Shown piece by piece: positions 8,449-17,213 of a stretch of 64,000 bases of DNA. The DNA is from Lachnospiraceae bacterium (GTDB taxonomy: Bacteria > Bacillota > Clostridia > Lachnospirales > Lachnospiraceae). The position numbers and the translations under genes were made by a program. The DNA lies in contig JAAWAV010000003.1 of assembly GCA_022792335.1 (NCBI GenBank), positions 1 to 64,000 of the forward strand, read 5' to 3'. Under the pieces are notes generated by a model. The model was given only the letters and a program-made list of their open reading frames with translations. It was not told the DNA's origin and did no database searches. Position 1 is the first letter of the stretch; the number at the start of each line of letters is the position of its first letter.

Positions 8449-8597
8449 GTTGTCTCCTCCTTCTTCATGCAGTCAAACAGGCAGGGAAATCTTCCCCCGC
8501 CCATTTGTCCGGGGCACATGCCGCAAGACTGCGGATATTTCTCACATACCCCTTCCGCATAATAGGGGGCGCCGCAAAACTGCGGCCCCCCGGACAT
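8445..8597 (-). CDS. Small cysteine-rich protein between clpX and lon, candidate
   Basis: A 50-codon frame exactly fills the gap between clpX and lon. Its ATG directly follows the clpX stop (TGAATG), and its own TGA overlaps the lon start. The peptide reads MSGGPQFCGAPYYAEG at the N terminus, continues with SCGMCPGQMGGG, and ends PCLFDCMKKEETT. It has six cysteines (8, 18, 25, 28, 39, 43), which suggests a metal site or disulfides. There is no strong ribosome-binding site of its own, only AAAGGG about 14 bases upstream, so translation would depend on coupling to clpX. A GC-rich hairpin covers its first codons (8565-8590), so the stretch could instead be a structured non-coding spacer. I recognise no family. 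Confidence 0.45.
   Translation of the reverse strand: MSGGPQFCGAPYYAEGVCEKYPQSCGMCPGQMGGGRFPCLFDCMKKEETT
8565..8590 (-). other. GC-rich hairpin just after clpX
   Basis: Arms 8565-8576 and 8581-8590 pair over ten bases with a 2-nt bulge and an AAAC loop. No U-tract follows on the minus strand, so it is not a standard terminator. It could slow readthrough from clpX to lon or set an mRNA processing point. Confidence 0.45.
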
Positions 8598-9857
8598 TCA
8601 GGCTGTTTCGCCCTTTCGTTTCTTTACTTCCGTGCTTCGATAAGTAAGCTTCGGTAAATCCAGTCCCTCCACCACATCTTTTGTAATCAGGCAACGCCCG
8701 ATACTCTCATCAGAGGGAATCTCGTACATAATATCTGTCATGACCTTCTCCAGAATCGCCCGAAGGCCCCTGGCGCCAATCTTTCGCTCCACGGCCCTTT
8801 CTGCAATGACCCCCAGCGCATCTTCGGAAAACTCCAGTTCCACTCCATCCAGATCAAAAAGCCGTTTATACTGCTTCACAATCGCATTCTTCGGTTCTGT
8901 CAGAATCCGGATCAGAGCGTCTTTATCCAGAAGCTCCAGGGATTCCACCATGGGCACGCGGCCGATAAATTCCGGAATCAGGCCGAATTTAATCAAATCC
9001 TGAGGCAGCACCTGAGCCAAAAGTTCGCTGACTTCCCGCTTGCTCTCATCCTTTAGATTGTTCTCAAAGCCGATGGAACCGGCCCCCAGCCTGCTCTCGA
9101 TGATCTGCTCCAGCCCGTCAAAAGCCCCTCCGCAGATGAACAGAATGTTGGTAGTATCAATCTGGTACATCTCCTGATGAGGATGTTTCCTGCCGCCCTG
9201 AGGCGGAACACTGGCCACCGTTCCTTCCAGAATCTTAAGAAGCGCCTGCTGCACACCCTCGCCGGATACGTCCCGGGTAATCGATACATTCTCCGATTTC
9301 TTTGTGATTTTATCAATCTCATCGATATAAATGATTCCGTACTCCGCCCGGCTGATGTCATAATCTGCCGCCTGGATAATCTTAAGCAAAATGTTCTCCA
9401 CATCCTCGCCTACGTATCCCGCTTCCGTAAGAGCCGTCGCGTCGGCAATCGCAAAGGGCACATTCAGAATCCGGGCCAGAGTCTGAGCCAGAAATGTCTT
9501 TCCGGATCCGGTAGGCCCAAGAAGGAGAATGTTGCTCTTTTGCACTTCCACGTCGGAATCAGCAGGAGCTGTTATCCGTTTGTAATGGTTGTACACAGCC
9601 ACGGAAAGCACCTTCTTGGCCCGATCCTGGCCGATGACATATTCGTCCAGATACGCCTTGATTTCCCTGGGCTTTAACAGATTGATCCCCTCGATCCGTT
9701 CTGTCTCCCCCGCCGGCGTGTCTTCCGCAATCAACTCTGCACAAAGTTCCACGCACTCGTCGCAGATATAGATGTCTTTCCCGCCCGCAATCAGCTTTCT
9801 TACCTGTTCCTGGCTCTTTCCGCAAAAAGAACAGCGAACGTCAAATTTTCCTGCCAT
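8598..9857 (-). CDS. clpX: ATP-dependent Clp protease ATP-binding subunit ClpX
   Basis: A 419-aa AAA+ unfoldase of normal length. The N-terminal C4 zinc-binding domain ([20 protein letters not shown]) recruits substrates and adaptors. The AAA+ module has Walker A GPTGSGKT, Walker [10 protein letters not shown] and the sensor region, and the ClpP-binding loop follows [14 protein letters not shown]. ClpX unfolds tagged proteins and feeds them to ClpP. It lies 5 bases downstream of clpP in the same transcript, which fits stoichiometric production. Confidence 0.97.
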   Translation of the reverse strand: MAGKFDVRCSFCGKSQEQVRKLIAGGKDIYICDECVELCAELIAEDTPAGETERIEGINLLKPREIKAYLDEYVIGQDRAKKVLSVAVYNHYKRITAPADSDVEVQKSNILLLGPTGSGKTFLAQTLARILNVPFAIADATALTEAGYVGEDVENILLKIIQAADYDISRAEYGIIYIDEIDKITKKSENVSITRDVSGEGVQQALLKILEGTVASVPPQGGRKHPHQEMYQIDTTNILFICGGAFDGLEQIIESRLGAGSIGFENNLKDESKREVSELLAQVLPQDLIKFGLIPEFIGRVPMVESLELLDKDALIRILTEPKNAIVKQYKRLFDLDGVELEFSEDALGVIAERAVERKIGARGLRAILEKVMTDIMYEIPSDESIGRCLITKDVVEGLDLPKLTYRSTEVKKRKGETA

Positions 9858-9862
9858 CCGTC

Positions 9863-10450
9863 CTACCTCTGACGACTTTCAATTACCTGGTCAATAATAC
9901 CATACTCCATGGCCTCCGCAGCACTCATATAATGATCGCGCTCCGTATCCACTTCAATCACATCTAACGGCTGTCCCGTGTTCTCTGACAGCAACTTGTT
10001 CAATTTCTTTCTGGTCGCAATAATCTTGTCAGCGACAATCTTGATATCCGTCGCCTGTCCCTTGGCCCCGCCGGAAGGCTGATGAATCATGATTTCCGCA
10101 TTCGGAAGCGCCATACGCTTGCCTTTCGCTCCCCCGGCCAGAAGAAACGCTCCCATACTGGCCGCCATACCGATACAGATGGTGGATACGTCGCACTTGA
10201 TATAATGCATCGTATCGTAAATCGCCATCCCCGCCGTCACCACTCCGCCGGGACTGTTGATATAAAGCTGAATATCCTTTCCGGGATCTTCCGATTCCAG
10301 AAAGAGTAACTGCGCCACCACGAGGCTGGCCGTTACCTCATTGACTTCTTCACCCAGGAAGATAATCCTGTCCTTCAAAAGTCTGGAATAAATATCGTAA
10401 GAACGCTCCCCTCTGCTTGTTGATTCAAGTACATAAGGAACTAAACTCAT
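9863..10450 (-). CDS. clpP: ATP-dependent Clp protease proteolytic subunit ClpP
   Basis: A 195-aa serine peptidase of normal length. The catalytic serine lies in [12 protein letters not shown], the histidine in IMIHQPSGG, and the aspartate further on near EVDTERDHY. The N-terminal [23 protein letters not shown] segment is typical. ClpP forms the tetradecameric chamber that works with ClpX and with ClpC-type partners; the ClpC adaptor MecA is encoded at 61 kb. AGGAGG lies before the ATG. It is 17 bases downstream of tig. Confidence 0.97.
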   Translation of the reverse strand: MSLVPYVLESTSRGERSYDIYSRLLKDRIIFLGEEVNEVTASLVVAQLLFLESEDPGKDIQLYINSPGGVVTAGMAIYDTMHYIKCDVSTICIGMAASMGAFLLAGGAKGKRMALPNAEIMIHQPSGGAKGQATDIKIVADKIIATRKKLNKLLSENTGQPLDVIEVDTERDHYMSAAEAMEYGIIDQVIESRQR

Positions 10451-10467
10451 GCAAATGCCTCCTCTTA

Positions 10468-11754
10468 TCAGACTTCCTTTGCCTCCGCTACTACCAGATC
10501 GACTGCCTTTTGAACAGCCAGATCCATCTTCATCTGCTTCGTCTCCGCTTCTCCCATGAACGTCTTAAGCTGATCGGCTTCCATCTTGTAAGCCTTCGCC
10601 ATCTCTTCCAGCTCTTTGTCAAGTTCTTCTTCAGACACCTGGATGTCCTCAGCCTTCACGATGGCCTCCAAAGTCAGGCGGACTTCAATCCGTTTCTTCG
10701 CCTGCTCCTCCATCTGTTCTTCCATCTGCGCCCTGGTCGTTCCCGTATACTGCATGTACTGCTCCATGGTAAGACCCTGGCCCTGCATCTTCTGGGCAAA
10801 CTCATTGACCATATTGGCCGCCTGCGTCTTGATCATCGCTTCCGGAAGCTCCATGGAGGCGTTTTCTACAGCCTTATTCACAGCCTCGTCCTCTTTGGCC
10901 CGCTTCGCGTCCGCTTCCTTCCGCTCCTTTAACCGGTCGGCGATCTCTTTCTTATACTCATCCAGCGTTTCAAACTCAGATACTTCGCTGGCGAACTCGT
11001 CGTCAATCTCCGGCAGTTCTTTGGCCTTGATCTCTTTGACAGTCACCTTAAACATGGCGTCTTTCCCTTCCAGCTCTTTGGCCTGGTAAGGAGTAGGGAA
11101 CGTCACGTTTACTTCTACTTCTTCTCCCACGTTTTTGCCGATGAGCTGATCCTCAAACCCGGGAATGAACTGTCCGGATCCGATCACCAGAGGGAAATCC
11201 GTTCCCTTTCCTCCCTCGAACGCCTCGCCGTCGCAGAAGCCTTCAAAATCGATCACAGCCGTATCGTCTTTCTGAACAGGCCGTCCCTCCACTGTCACGA
11301 CTGTGGCGTTCTTCTCCTGCTCTTTCTTAATCTCTTCCATCACATCGTCATCCGTGACAAAGGTCTCCTGCTTCGCCACTTCAAGCCCTTTATATTCCCC
11401 CAGAGTCACCTCCGGCTTCACCGCCACCTCTGCAGTGAAGATCATCGGCTTCCCGGCCTCCATCTGTGTCACATCCACTTCGGGACGAGATACAATCTCA
11501 AGCCCGCTTTCTGTAACCGCCTTCTCATATGCCTCCGGAATCAGCGCATTGACGGCATCCTCATAAAAAACGCCCACGCCGTACATTTTCTCAATCATCT
11601 TCTGAGGCACCTTCCCCCGACGAAAGCCCGGAACGTTGAATCTGCCTTTATTCTTCTGATATGCTCCCTGAATCGCCTTTGTGACCTCTTCGACCGGTAC
11701 TTCGATTGTCAGCTTTGCCATGTTCTTTTCCAAGTTCTCTACCTGTACACCCAT
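10468..11754 (-). CDS. tig: Trigger factor, ribosome-associated chaperone
   Basis: A 428-aa protein of normal length. The N-terminal ribosome-binding domain has the loop [13 protein letters not shown]. The FKBP-type peptidyl-prolyl isomerase domain (about 150-245) has [18 protein letters not shown] and [11 protein letters not shown]. The C-terminal helical domain forms the chaperone arms. It binds nascent chains at the ribosome exit. It is the first gene of the tig-clpP-clpX-lon-engB operon, so new-protein folding and degradation are co-expressed. The transcript starts from an extended -10 promoter at 11850-11858. Confidence 0.96.
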   Translation of the reverse strand: MGVQVENLEKNMAKLTIEVPVEEVTKAIQGAYQKNKGRFNVPGFRRGKVPQKMIEKMYGVGVFYEDAVNALIPEAYEKAVTESGLEIVSRPEVDVTQMEAGKPMIFTAEVAVKPEVTLGEYKGLEVAKQETFVTDDDVMEEIKKEQEKNATVVTVEGRPVQKDDTAVIDFEGFCDGEAFEGGKGTDFPLVIGSGQFIPGFEDQLIGKNVGEEVEVNVTFPTPYQAKELEGKDAMFKVTVKEIKAKELPEIDDEFASEVSEFETLDEYKKEIADRLKERKEADAKRAKEDEAVNKAVENASMELPEAMIKTQAANMVNEFAQKMQGQGLTMEQYMQYTGTTRAQMEEQMEEQAKKRIEVRLTLEAIVKAEDIQVSEEELDKELEEMAKAYKMEADQLKTFMGEAETKQMKMDLAVQKAVDLVVAEAKEV

Positions 11755-11849
11755 TGTCTGTGTATTCCTCCTATATATTGATATAAACGCTGCCGCCAGT
11801 CGACAGTTACTTTCCGTTCTATTTTGTAACTATAATCCGGCAAATTACA

Positions 11850-11858
11850 ATTATAGCA
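11850..11858 (-). promoter_or_regulatory. Extended -10 promoter of the tig operon
   Basis: TGCTATAAT on the minus strand, a perfect extended -10 element. A consensus -35 is absent. No CtsR heptad repeat or CIRCE-type inverted repeat was recognised around it. Confidence 0.55.
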
Positions 11859-11919
11859 TAACTGTCTGCGAATTACCAGTGTTTTTTAAACAGAAAAGAG
11901 GTCCAAAAGCCCGTTTTTT

Positions 11920-12498
11920 CTATGTTTTCCAGGATACTCCTGCCTCCCGCCACAGCTCCACCAGCCGCTCCAGAGAACAGGCGGCGTTGGCCGGGCTGGT
12001 AGAGGGAAGTTTCACAGCCTCCCTGCCCGTTTCCTCCCTCAGATATTTCTCGTACAATCTGTATGCAGTTCCTCCGTTGCAGAAAATACGCTGAATATCT
12101 GCAGTATCAAAAATCACAGAAAGATCGTTCGGCCTGGCGTTTCGGATACTGCTGTCGCTGGATCCTCTGATTTCACAGCTCGCAATCACGTCCCACACGG
12201 CGATTCTTTGTTTCAGAAGAAATGCTTTCTTTTCTTCAATTGTCCCCGGCGCCAAAGGGCTCCCTGCCCTGCCTGCCATTTCCTCCAGCGCAGAGGCTTC
12301 TCCGTCGGCGGCGCACACCGCTGTCAGCACCTTCCAGAACCGATTCTGGGGATGATGATAAAAAAACCGGCCTTCCCTGGACTTTACGGATGGAAAACTC
12401 CCCAGAATCAGGATTTTTGAATCGCTGTCATAGACAGGAGGAATTTCATGATGTACCGGCGTCATCTTCTCATTCCCGGAGTCAGTCCCAGACGACAT
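11920..12498 (-). CDS. DNA-deoxyinosine glycosylase (uracil-DNA glycosylase superfamily)
   Basis: A 192-aa protein with the superfamily's first motif as ILILGSFPSVKSREG, then FYHHPQNRFWKVL, AVWDVIASCEIRGSSDSSI, and the last motif LPSTSPANA. This pattern is that of hypoxanthine-DNA glycosylases (family 6-like UDG), which excise deaminated bases at the start of base-excision repair. I start it at ATG 12498, 5 bases after AAAGGA and overlapping the nitroreductase stop. A longer in-frame start at 12564 would lie deep in that gene, and a shorter one at 12465 is possible. It is the second gene of a two-gene unit with the nitroreductase. Confidence 0.8.
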   Translation of the reverse strand: MSSGTDSGNEKMTPVHHEIPPVYDSDSKILILGSFPSVKSREGRFFYHHPQNRFWKVLTAVCAADGEASALEEMAGRAGSPLAPGTIEEKKAFLLKQRIAVWDVIASCEIRGSSDSSIRNARPNDLSVIFDTADIQRIFCNGGTAYRLYEKYLREETGREAVKLPSTSPANAACSLERLVELWREAGVSWKT

Positions 12499-13000
12499 AG
12501 TTTTCCTTTCTGGCCCCTGCTTCCGGATAGCCCCCTTCTCCATAACCGATAATGCAGTTTCCAATCCCTTCGTACCGCTCGTCCAAGCCCCATTTTTTCA
12601 GAAGCTTTTTTCCCTCCTCAGAAGAAAACATTTCCTTCGCCCGGTGAATCCAGCAAGCTCCAAGCCCCAGCGCATAGGCTGCGTTTAACAGATTCCCCAT
12701 AACCAGGCTTCCGTCATACTGATAAGTCGGAATGGTCCTGTCCGCCAGCACCACAATCACCGTAGGCGCTCCATAAAAAGGATCGGAATCCTCTCCTGCG
12801 ACAGCAGCGTTCATAGCAGACAGCTTTTTTACCATCTCCGGCTCCTGTATCACCACCATAACCGCCGCCTGTCGATTCATGCCGCTGGGCGCGTTCATGC
12901 CTGCTTCCAGCACCTGAACCAGTTCATTTTTGGTGATCTGTTCCGGCTTATATGTTCTCATACTCCTTCTGGTTTTTAAATCCTGTATTGTTTCTTTCAT
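12482..13000 (-). CDS. Nitroreductase family protein
   Basis: A 172-aa FMN-dependent oxidoreductase of the nitroreductase fold. It has the N-terminal FMN-binding RRSMRTYKPEQI, then NAPSGMNRQ, the central GLGACWIHRAKE and the C-terminal IIGYGEGGYPE. Such enzymes reduce nitro groups, quinones or flavins; the substrate cannot be told. An AGGAGG site lies 11 bases before the ATG. It has its own extended -10 promoter and is divergent from the zinc-ribbon gene. Confidence 0.85.
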   Translation of the reverse strand: MKETIQDLKTRRSMRTYKPEQITKNELVQVLEAGMNAPSGMNRQAAVMVVIQEPEMVKKLSAMNAAVAGEDSDPFYGAPTVIVVLADRTIPTYQYDGSLVMGNLLNAAYALGLGACWIHRAKEMFSSEEGKKLLKKWGLDERYEGIGNCIIGYGEGGYPEAGARKENYVVWD

Positions 13001-13028
13001 GATCGTCGAAACCTCCTAGTTTTTTTTC

Positions 13029-13037
13029 AGTATAACA
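13029..13037 (-). promoter_or_regulatory. Extended -10 promoter of the nitroreductase gene
   Basis: TGTTATACT on the minus strand, about 30 bases before the start codon. It lies back to back with the plus-strand promoter at 13057-13085. Confidence 0.5.
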
Positions 13038-13056
13038 TATCCTGCAAACATTTTCA

Positions 13057-13085
13057 TTGAGTTTTATTCTGCTCTGGCTTATAAT
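13057..13085 (+). promoter_or_regulatory. Promoter of the zinc-ribbon gene
   Basis: TTGAGT (13057-13062) and TATAAT (13080-13085) with a 17-bp spacer. Because this promoter covers the upstream in-frame ATG at 13057, it argues for the start at 13150. Confidence 0.6.
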
Positions 13086-13149
13086 GGTAAAAGGCAGTAA
13101 CACCTGCCGGATAGGATTCCGTTTTACCCTTTTTAGAAAGGCGGTTTTT

Positions 13150-13686
13150 ATGTATTGTACAACCTGTGGCAAAGAGCTTCCTGACGACGCTTCCGTCTGT
13201 GACGAGTGCCAGACTGTTTTCCCTTCTGGAGTGCAGACTGAAGAATCTGAAACGGCTGACTCCGACAGGCAGGGCTGTGAACCGGAAAATGGCCGTCGGC
13301 CTTATCTGAATTATCGCCCCTTTTCCGGCACCTATGAGAGCAGAGAATCAGAACAAAGCGATTCCTGGAGGGATGATTACCGGCAGGCCCCTCATGGACA
13401 GGGTGGTTATAGCCAGTATCCGGAAAGCAGTCCCGGGCAGACAGGTTTTTCCATTGCCTCTCTGGTTCTTGGTATCCTGGCCGTATGTAGCTGCTGTCTT
13501 CCCATCATCACCATTCCCCTCGGCATTCTGGCCGTGATTTTTGCAGTCCTCGGTATGAAATCCATCAACCGCGGTCTCGCTATCGCCGGTCTTATCCTTG
13601 GCATCCTGGCCCTGGTGCTTGGTCTGATGATGTTTGTGATTCTTCTTTTGTCCTCGGACGGCTTTTACCATTTGTATCAGTGGTGA
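13150..13686 (+). CDS. Zinc-ribbon membrane protein with DUF4190-like region
   Basis: A 178-aa protein. The N terminus is a small zinc ribbon (MYCTTCGKELPDDASVCDEC) with cysteine pairs at 3/6 and 17/20. A hydrophilic linker rich in Ser, Tyr, Gln and Gly follows. Two strongly hydrophobic Leu/Ile/Gly segments then cover about residues 97-165 (FSIASLVLGILAVCSCC... and GLAIAGLILGILALVLGL), as in DUF4190. The molecular role is unknown; such proteins are membrane-anchored and common in Clostridia. The ATG at 13150 has an AGAAAGGCGG site. Confidence 0.75.
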   Translation: MYCTTCGKELPDDASVCDECQTVFPSGVQTEESETADSDRQGCEPENGRRPYLNYRPFSGTYESRESEQSDSWRDDYRQAPHGQGGYSQYPESSPGQTGFSIASLVLGILAVCSCCLPIITIPLGILAVIFAVLGMKSINRGLAIAGLILGILALVLGLMMFVILLLSSDGFYHLYQW

Positions 13687-13734
13687 GCGTAAGAATCAAG
13701 AATCCTGTTAAACAGAAAGAACGGAGGCTCATGT

Positions 13735-14553
13735 TTGAACAAAGAACTGAAATATGCCATACTCATTGACGCAGATAACATTTCAGAAAAATACATCAAG
13801 ATTATTCTGGACGAGGCTGCCAAAAACGGCATCGCCACCTATAAACGCATTTACGGCGACTGGACCAATCCCCAGCTCACCTCCTGGAAACGCGTCCTTC
13901 TGGACAATTCCATTATTCCCATCCAGCAATACGGCTATACCACCGGAAAAAGTTCCACGGATTCGGCGATGATCATCGACGCCATGGATATCCTCTATTC
14001 CGGAACGGTAGACGGTTTCTGTCTGGCTTCTTCGGACAGCGATTTCACCCGGCTGGCCGCCAGGCTCCGGGAATCTGGTATGCAGGTCATCGGCATGGGA
14101 GAGAGCAAGACTCCCAAGCCCTTTATCTCTGCCTGCAACCAGTTCAAGTACCTGGACATCCTCCTCTCCAACGGAGCAGATTCCGAAAAAGAAATCGAAC
14201 CCTCGCCTGATTCTGAAAAAGCGCCTGCATCCTCCAAAAAGGAAAAGGCGTCTCCCACAAAGCGGACCAGACAAAAGTCCAAAGAGCCGGAGCCTCAGAC
14301 GAATCTCAAAATGATCAAAAAAGCCATTTTAACGCTTGTGGAGGAGTGCTCCGACGACGACGGCTGGATCTTTTCCGCAGAACTTGGAAACCAGCTCGCC
14401 AAACGATTTCCGGATTTTGACGTTCGCAATTTCGGTTTCTCTAAATTCACCCCCTTTATCAACTCTCTGGGGCTCTTCGATGTGAAGCGAAACCAGGCGA
14501 GTTCCAACAGCAATGTGCAGCTTGTCTATTTCCGGATCAAAGAACGGAAGTAA
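13735..14553 (+). CDS. NYN-domain RNase-like protein with C-terminal LOTUS/OST-HTH domain
   Basis: A 272-aa protein. Residues 1-140 form a NYN (PIN-like) domain with the acidic residues ILIDADN near the start and the FCLASSDSDFTRLA motif near 100, which coordinate metal in this nuclease superfamily. A charged Pro/Lys/Ser linker is followed by an OST-HTH/LOTUS winged helix (about 195-265: ILTLVEECSDDDGWIFSAELGNQLAKRFPDFDVRNFGFSKFTPFI), which binds RNA in other systems. This LabA/DUF88 architecture suggests an RNA-processing enzyme; targets are unknown. The start is TTG, 8 bases after GGAGG; an out-of-frame ATG lies just before it. Confidence 0.82.
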   Translation: MNKELKYAILIDADNISEKYIKIILDEAAKNGIATYKRIYGDWTNPQLTSWKRVLLDNSIIPIQQYGYTTGKSSTDSAMIIDAMDILYSGTVDGFCLASSDSDFTRLAARLRESGMQVIGMGESKTPKPFISACNQFKYLDILLSNGADSEKEIEPSPDSEKAPASSKKEKASPTKRTRQKSKEPEPQTNLKMIKKAILTLVEECSDDDGWIFSAELGNQLAKRFPDFDVRNFGFSKFTPFINSLGLFDVKRNQASSNSNVQLVYFRIKERK

Positions 14554-14645
14554 AAATGGCTCTTTCGCAGAATATTCTTGCTCTTTGCTTCAAAATCTGG
14601 TATCTATATATCATCATCAATTTCATATACAGCGAGGTATAAAAC

Positions 14646-15506
14646 ATGAAACCTGTCAAAGAAGGAAAAGTACGTGAAATCTACGATAACGGCGACAGCC
14701 TGATTATGGTCGCCACGGACCGGATCAGTTGTTTTGACGTGATTTTAAAAAACACGGTTACAAAAAAGGGCGCCGTTCTGACCCAAATGTCCAAGTTCTG
14801 GTTTGATATGACGAAGGATATCCTTCCCAACCATATGATTTCCACCGATGTGAAAGACATGCCTGAATTTTTCAGACAGCCTGCTTTCGACGGAAACAGT
14901 ATGCTCTGCCGGAAGCTCCACATGCTCCCCCTGGAATGCATTGTTCGCGGTTACATCACCGGAAGCGGCTGGGCCAGCTATCAGAAAGACGGTACTGTCT
15001 GCGGCATCCGTCTGCCGGAAGGCCTAAAAGAATCTGACAAGCTTCCGGAGCCCATCTACACGCCTTCCACGAAAGCAGAAATCGGCGACCACGACGAAAA
15101 TATTTCTTATGAACAGAGCGTCGTTCATCTGGAAAAACACTTTCCTGGCAAAGGCGAGACCTACGCCGCAAAGCTTCGCGACTGTACTCTGGCCCTTTAC
15201 AAAAAATGCGCCGATTACGCTCTGACCCGCGGTATCATCATCGCCGATACTAAATTCGAGTTCGGTCTTGCCGAAGATGGAACTATTGTTCTGGCCGATG
15301 AAATGCTGACCCCGGACAGTTCCCGCTTCTGGCCCGCCGACGGCTATGAACCCGGCCACGGCCAGCCCTCTTTTGACAAGCAGTTCGCCCGTGACTGGCT
15401 GAAGGCCAATCCTGGCAATGACTGGACTCTTCCGGAAGAGATTGTGGAGAAAACCATTGGAAAATATCTACAGGCCTACGAAATGTTGACTGGAAAGCCG
15501 CTGTAA
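14646..15506 (+). CDS. purC: Phosphoribosylaminoimidazole-succinocarboxamide synthase
   Basis: A 286-aa SAICAR synthetase, the longer form seen in many anaerobes. It has the N-terminal EGKVREIYD, the IDCFDV-type segment as DRISCFDV, LECIVRGYITGSGW around residue 100, and the late IIIADTKFEFG and DEMLTPDSSRFW motifs that bind nucleotide and substrate. It condenses CAIR with aspartate in IMP synthesis. It stands alone here, away from other pur genes; purA and purB are at the far end of the window. GAGG lies before the ATG. Confidence 0.95.
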   Translation: MKPVKEGKVREIYDNGDSLIMVATDRISCFDVILKNTVTKKGAVLTQMSKFWFDMTKDILPNHMISTDVKDMPEFFRQPAFDGNSMLCRKLHMLPLECIVRGYITGSGWASYQKDGTVCGIRLPEGLKESDKLPEPIYTPSTKAEIGDHDENISYEQSVVHLEKHFPGKGETYAAKLRDCTLALYKKCADYALTRGIIIADTKFEFGLAEDGTIVLADEMLTPDSSRFWPADGYEPGHGQPSFDKQFARDWLKANPGNDWTLPEEIVEKTIGKYLQAYEMLTGKPL

Positions 15507-15549
15507 ACGGTGATTCCCTTCAGAACGAATTTTTCTGTATCATAGAAAT

Positions 15550-15614
15550 AACCGCCCCCTCCGCATTTACTGTTCGACAAGCTTCTGCCGTCTGTAAATG
15601 CGGAGGGGGCGGTT
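15550..15614 (+). terminator. Strong terminator between purC and the LCP gene
   Basis: A perfect 20-bp inverted repeat (arms 15550-15569 and 15595-15614, GC-rich core) with a 25-base loop, followed by ACTTTTTGTTT on the plus strand. On the minus strand it is followed by TTATTTCTAT, so it may serve both convergent genes. Confidence 0.8.
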
Positions 15615-15657
15615 ACTTTTTGTTTATCCTATCGAAAAACTACTCTTAGCCTTCTCT

Positions 15658-17184
15658 TTAATCTGTCCTGTCTGCTGCGCTCAGATCCGTCAGTTCCTCA
15701 ATCTTCTTACTGATCTGCTGAACTGTCGGCGAAGGTTCATACTTGTCGTCTCCAAAGAGATCCATATGGAGCTGCGCCACATCGTCTGCCAGCCCCAGAG
15801 GCACTTTCACAGACGCTGCTCCCACCAGAGCATCTAGTTGATGATACGGGAACGCAATCGTGTTGACCATCTTGAAATCTCCGACGTCAGGCGCCAGCGA
15901 TATCACATCCGCCAAAGTCAGGTTGGTCCGAACCTCCGGAAATACGACTTCACAAATCTGGAGAAGCTTTCCCGGACCGGCACTTTTCGCTTTCTCCAAA
16001 ATCTGTGTAACTACTTCCCGCTGCCTTCGAGTACGACCGTCGTCACCGCCGTTGTTATGCCGGATTCTACAGTAAGCCACGGTCTGCAGACCGTCCAGCG
16101 TCTGAAGTCCCGGTCCGTCAATGGGCTTGGTGCCTTTTTCCCCCTTCTTGGCCCCGCCTTCCGCCCAACTGCTCGCCTCCTGCTGCGTATTGGTGATATA
16201 ACCGTTGATTTCTCCCATCATGCTCTCCGGCACATCAATCTCCATCCCTCCAAGAAGGTCCACTACCTGAGATACGGCATACCAGTTGACCGTCACATAT
16301 TCCGTGATATTCAAATCCAGGTTTTTATTAAGGGCATTCAAAGCGCCCAAATCGCCGCCTGTATGGTAGGCATTGTTGGCCTTGGCATATTTATCTTCGT
16401 TGCCCTTGGTCAAATCCGGAACATTCCAGAAGGTATCCCGGAGAATGGAAGTCAGCGTGACCTCCTTGGTCTTGTTATCAATATTGGCAATCATGATCAC
16501 ATCGCTGTGACTGCCCTCTTCATCCGCGCCGAATATGGCGATCGTCCGATATCCTTCCATGCTTTGGATGGTATTTTCCGAAAGCTCATTGACATGGACA
16601 TCCTTTTTTCCAAAGCTGGCCTTCTGGATTTTATCCCATTTGGAAATCACAAACAGACATCCTAAGACTACCAGGAGCAAAACCCCCTCTACTGCAAAGA
16701 GAATCCTCCTGATGCGCCTCTTCTTCTTTGCCTTCTGGGATAGTGGCCGTTTCCCTCTTCTGGCTTCTGAAGTCGCCTGACGCGCTGTGCGGCCGTTCCC
16801 CTCGTAGTTCCCGGACGAATAGCTTCTATCGTAAGGATCTGCCCCGATACGTCTCCCCGTCGCAGTCCCCGCCCCGGATCGACTTCCCGTCGCCGCTCTG
16901 ACTCCTGACGCGCTCCTGCCTCCCGCTACATTCCTGGCCCCTGTCGTACTTCTTCCGGACGATGTCCTTCTCTCCCCCACAGGTCTCCTGGCCCCGTCAG
17001 CGTTCGCTACGCCCCTGGTCCCATAAGACGCGCTTCTCGTACCAGAATATGCCGCCGGCCGTCCGCCCCCAGCCTGATTTCTTCTCCGCTGGGAAGTCAT
17101 CTCTGCATCTGGGCGTACCCGTCTGCGCTGTTCCATCTCACGCCTGCGACTCTCGTATTCATACTCATCGTCTCTGTATTTCAT
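15658..17184 (-). CDS. LytR-CpsA-Psr (LCP) family wall-polymer ligase
   Basis: A 508-aa membrane protein. The first 145 residues are cytoplasmic and Arg/Ser/Gly-rich, with degenerate repeats. One transmembrane helix follows (RILFAVEGVLLLVVLGCLFVI), then the LCP domain with IAIFGADEEGSHSDVIMIANID, the arginine in ILRDTFWNVP, and AYCRIRHNNGGDDGRTRRQREV. LCP enzymes transfer lipid-linked glycopolymers to peptidoglycan. The start at 17184 has AAAGGA 8 bases upstream; the in-frame ATG at 17211 has no site. It follows the polyprenyl sugar transferase, so the two probably act on the same surface glycan. Confidence 0.88.
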   Translation of the reverse strand: MKYRDDEYEYESRRREMEQRRRVRPDAEMTSQRRRNQAGGGRPAAYSGTRSASYGTRGVANADGARRPVGERRTSSGRSTTGARNVAGGRSASGVRAATGSRSGAGTATGRRIGADPYDRSYSSGNYEGNGRTARQATSEARRGKRPLSQKAKKKRRIRRILFAVEGVLLLVVLGCLFVISKWDKIQKASFGKKDVHVNELSENTIQSMEGYRTIAIFGADEEGSHSDVIMIANIDNKTKEVTLTSILRDTFWNVPDLTKGNEDKYAKANNAYHTGGDLGALNALNKNLDLNITEYVTVNWYAVSQVVDLLGGMEIDVPESMMGEINGYITNTQQEASSWAEGGAKKGEKGTKPIDGPGLQTLDGLQTVAYCRIRHNNGGDDGRTRRQREVVTQILEKAKSAGPGKLLQICEVVFPEVRTNLTLADVISLAPDVGDFKMVNTIAFPYHQLDALVGAASVKVPLGLADDVAQLHMDLFGDDKYEPSPTVQQISKKIEELTDLSAADRTD

Positions 17185-17213
17185 CGCATGTTCCTTTCTC
17201 TCGCCTGACATTT

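Noticed and set aside
11755..11919. CtsR or HrcA (CIRCE) control of the tig-clp operon
   Set aside because: No heptad GGTCAAA repeat or CIRCE inverted repeat was recognised. Only an extended -10 promoter is supported.
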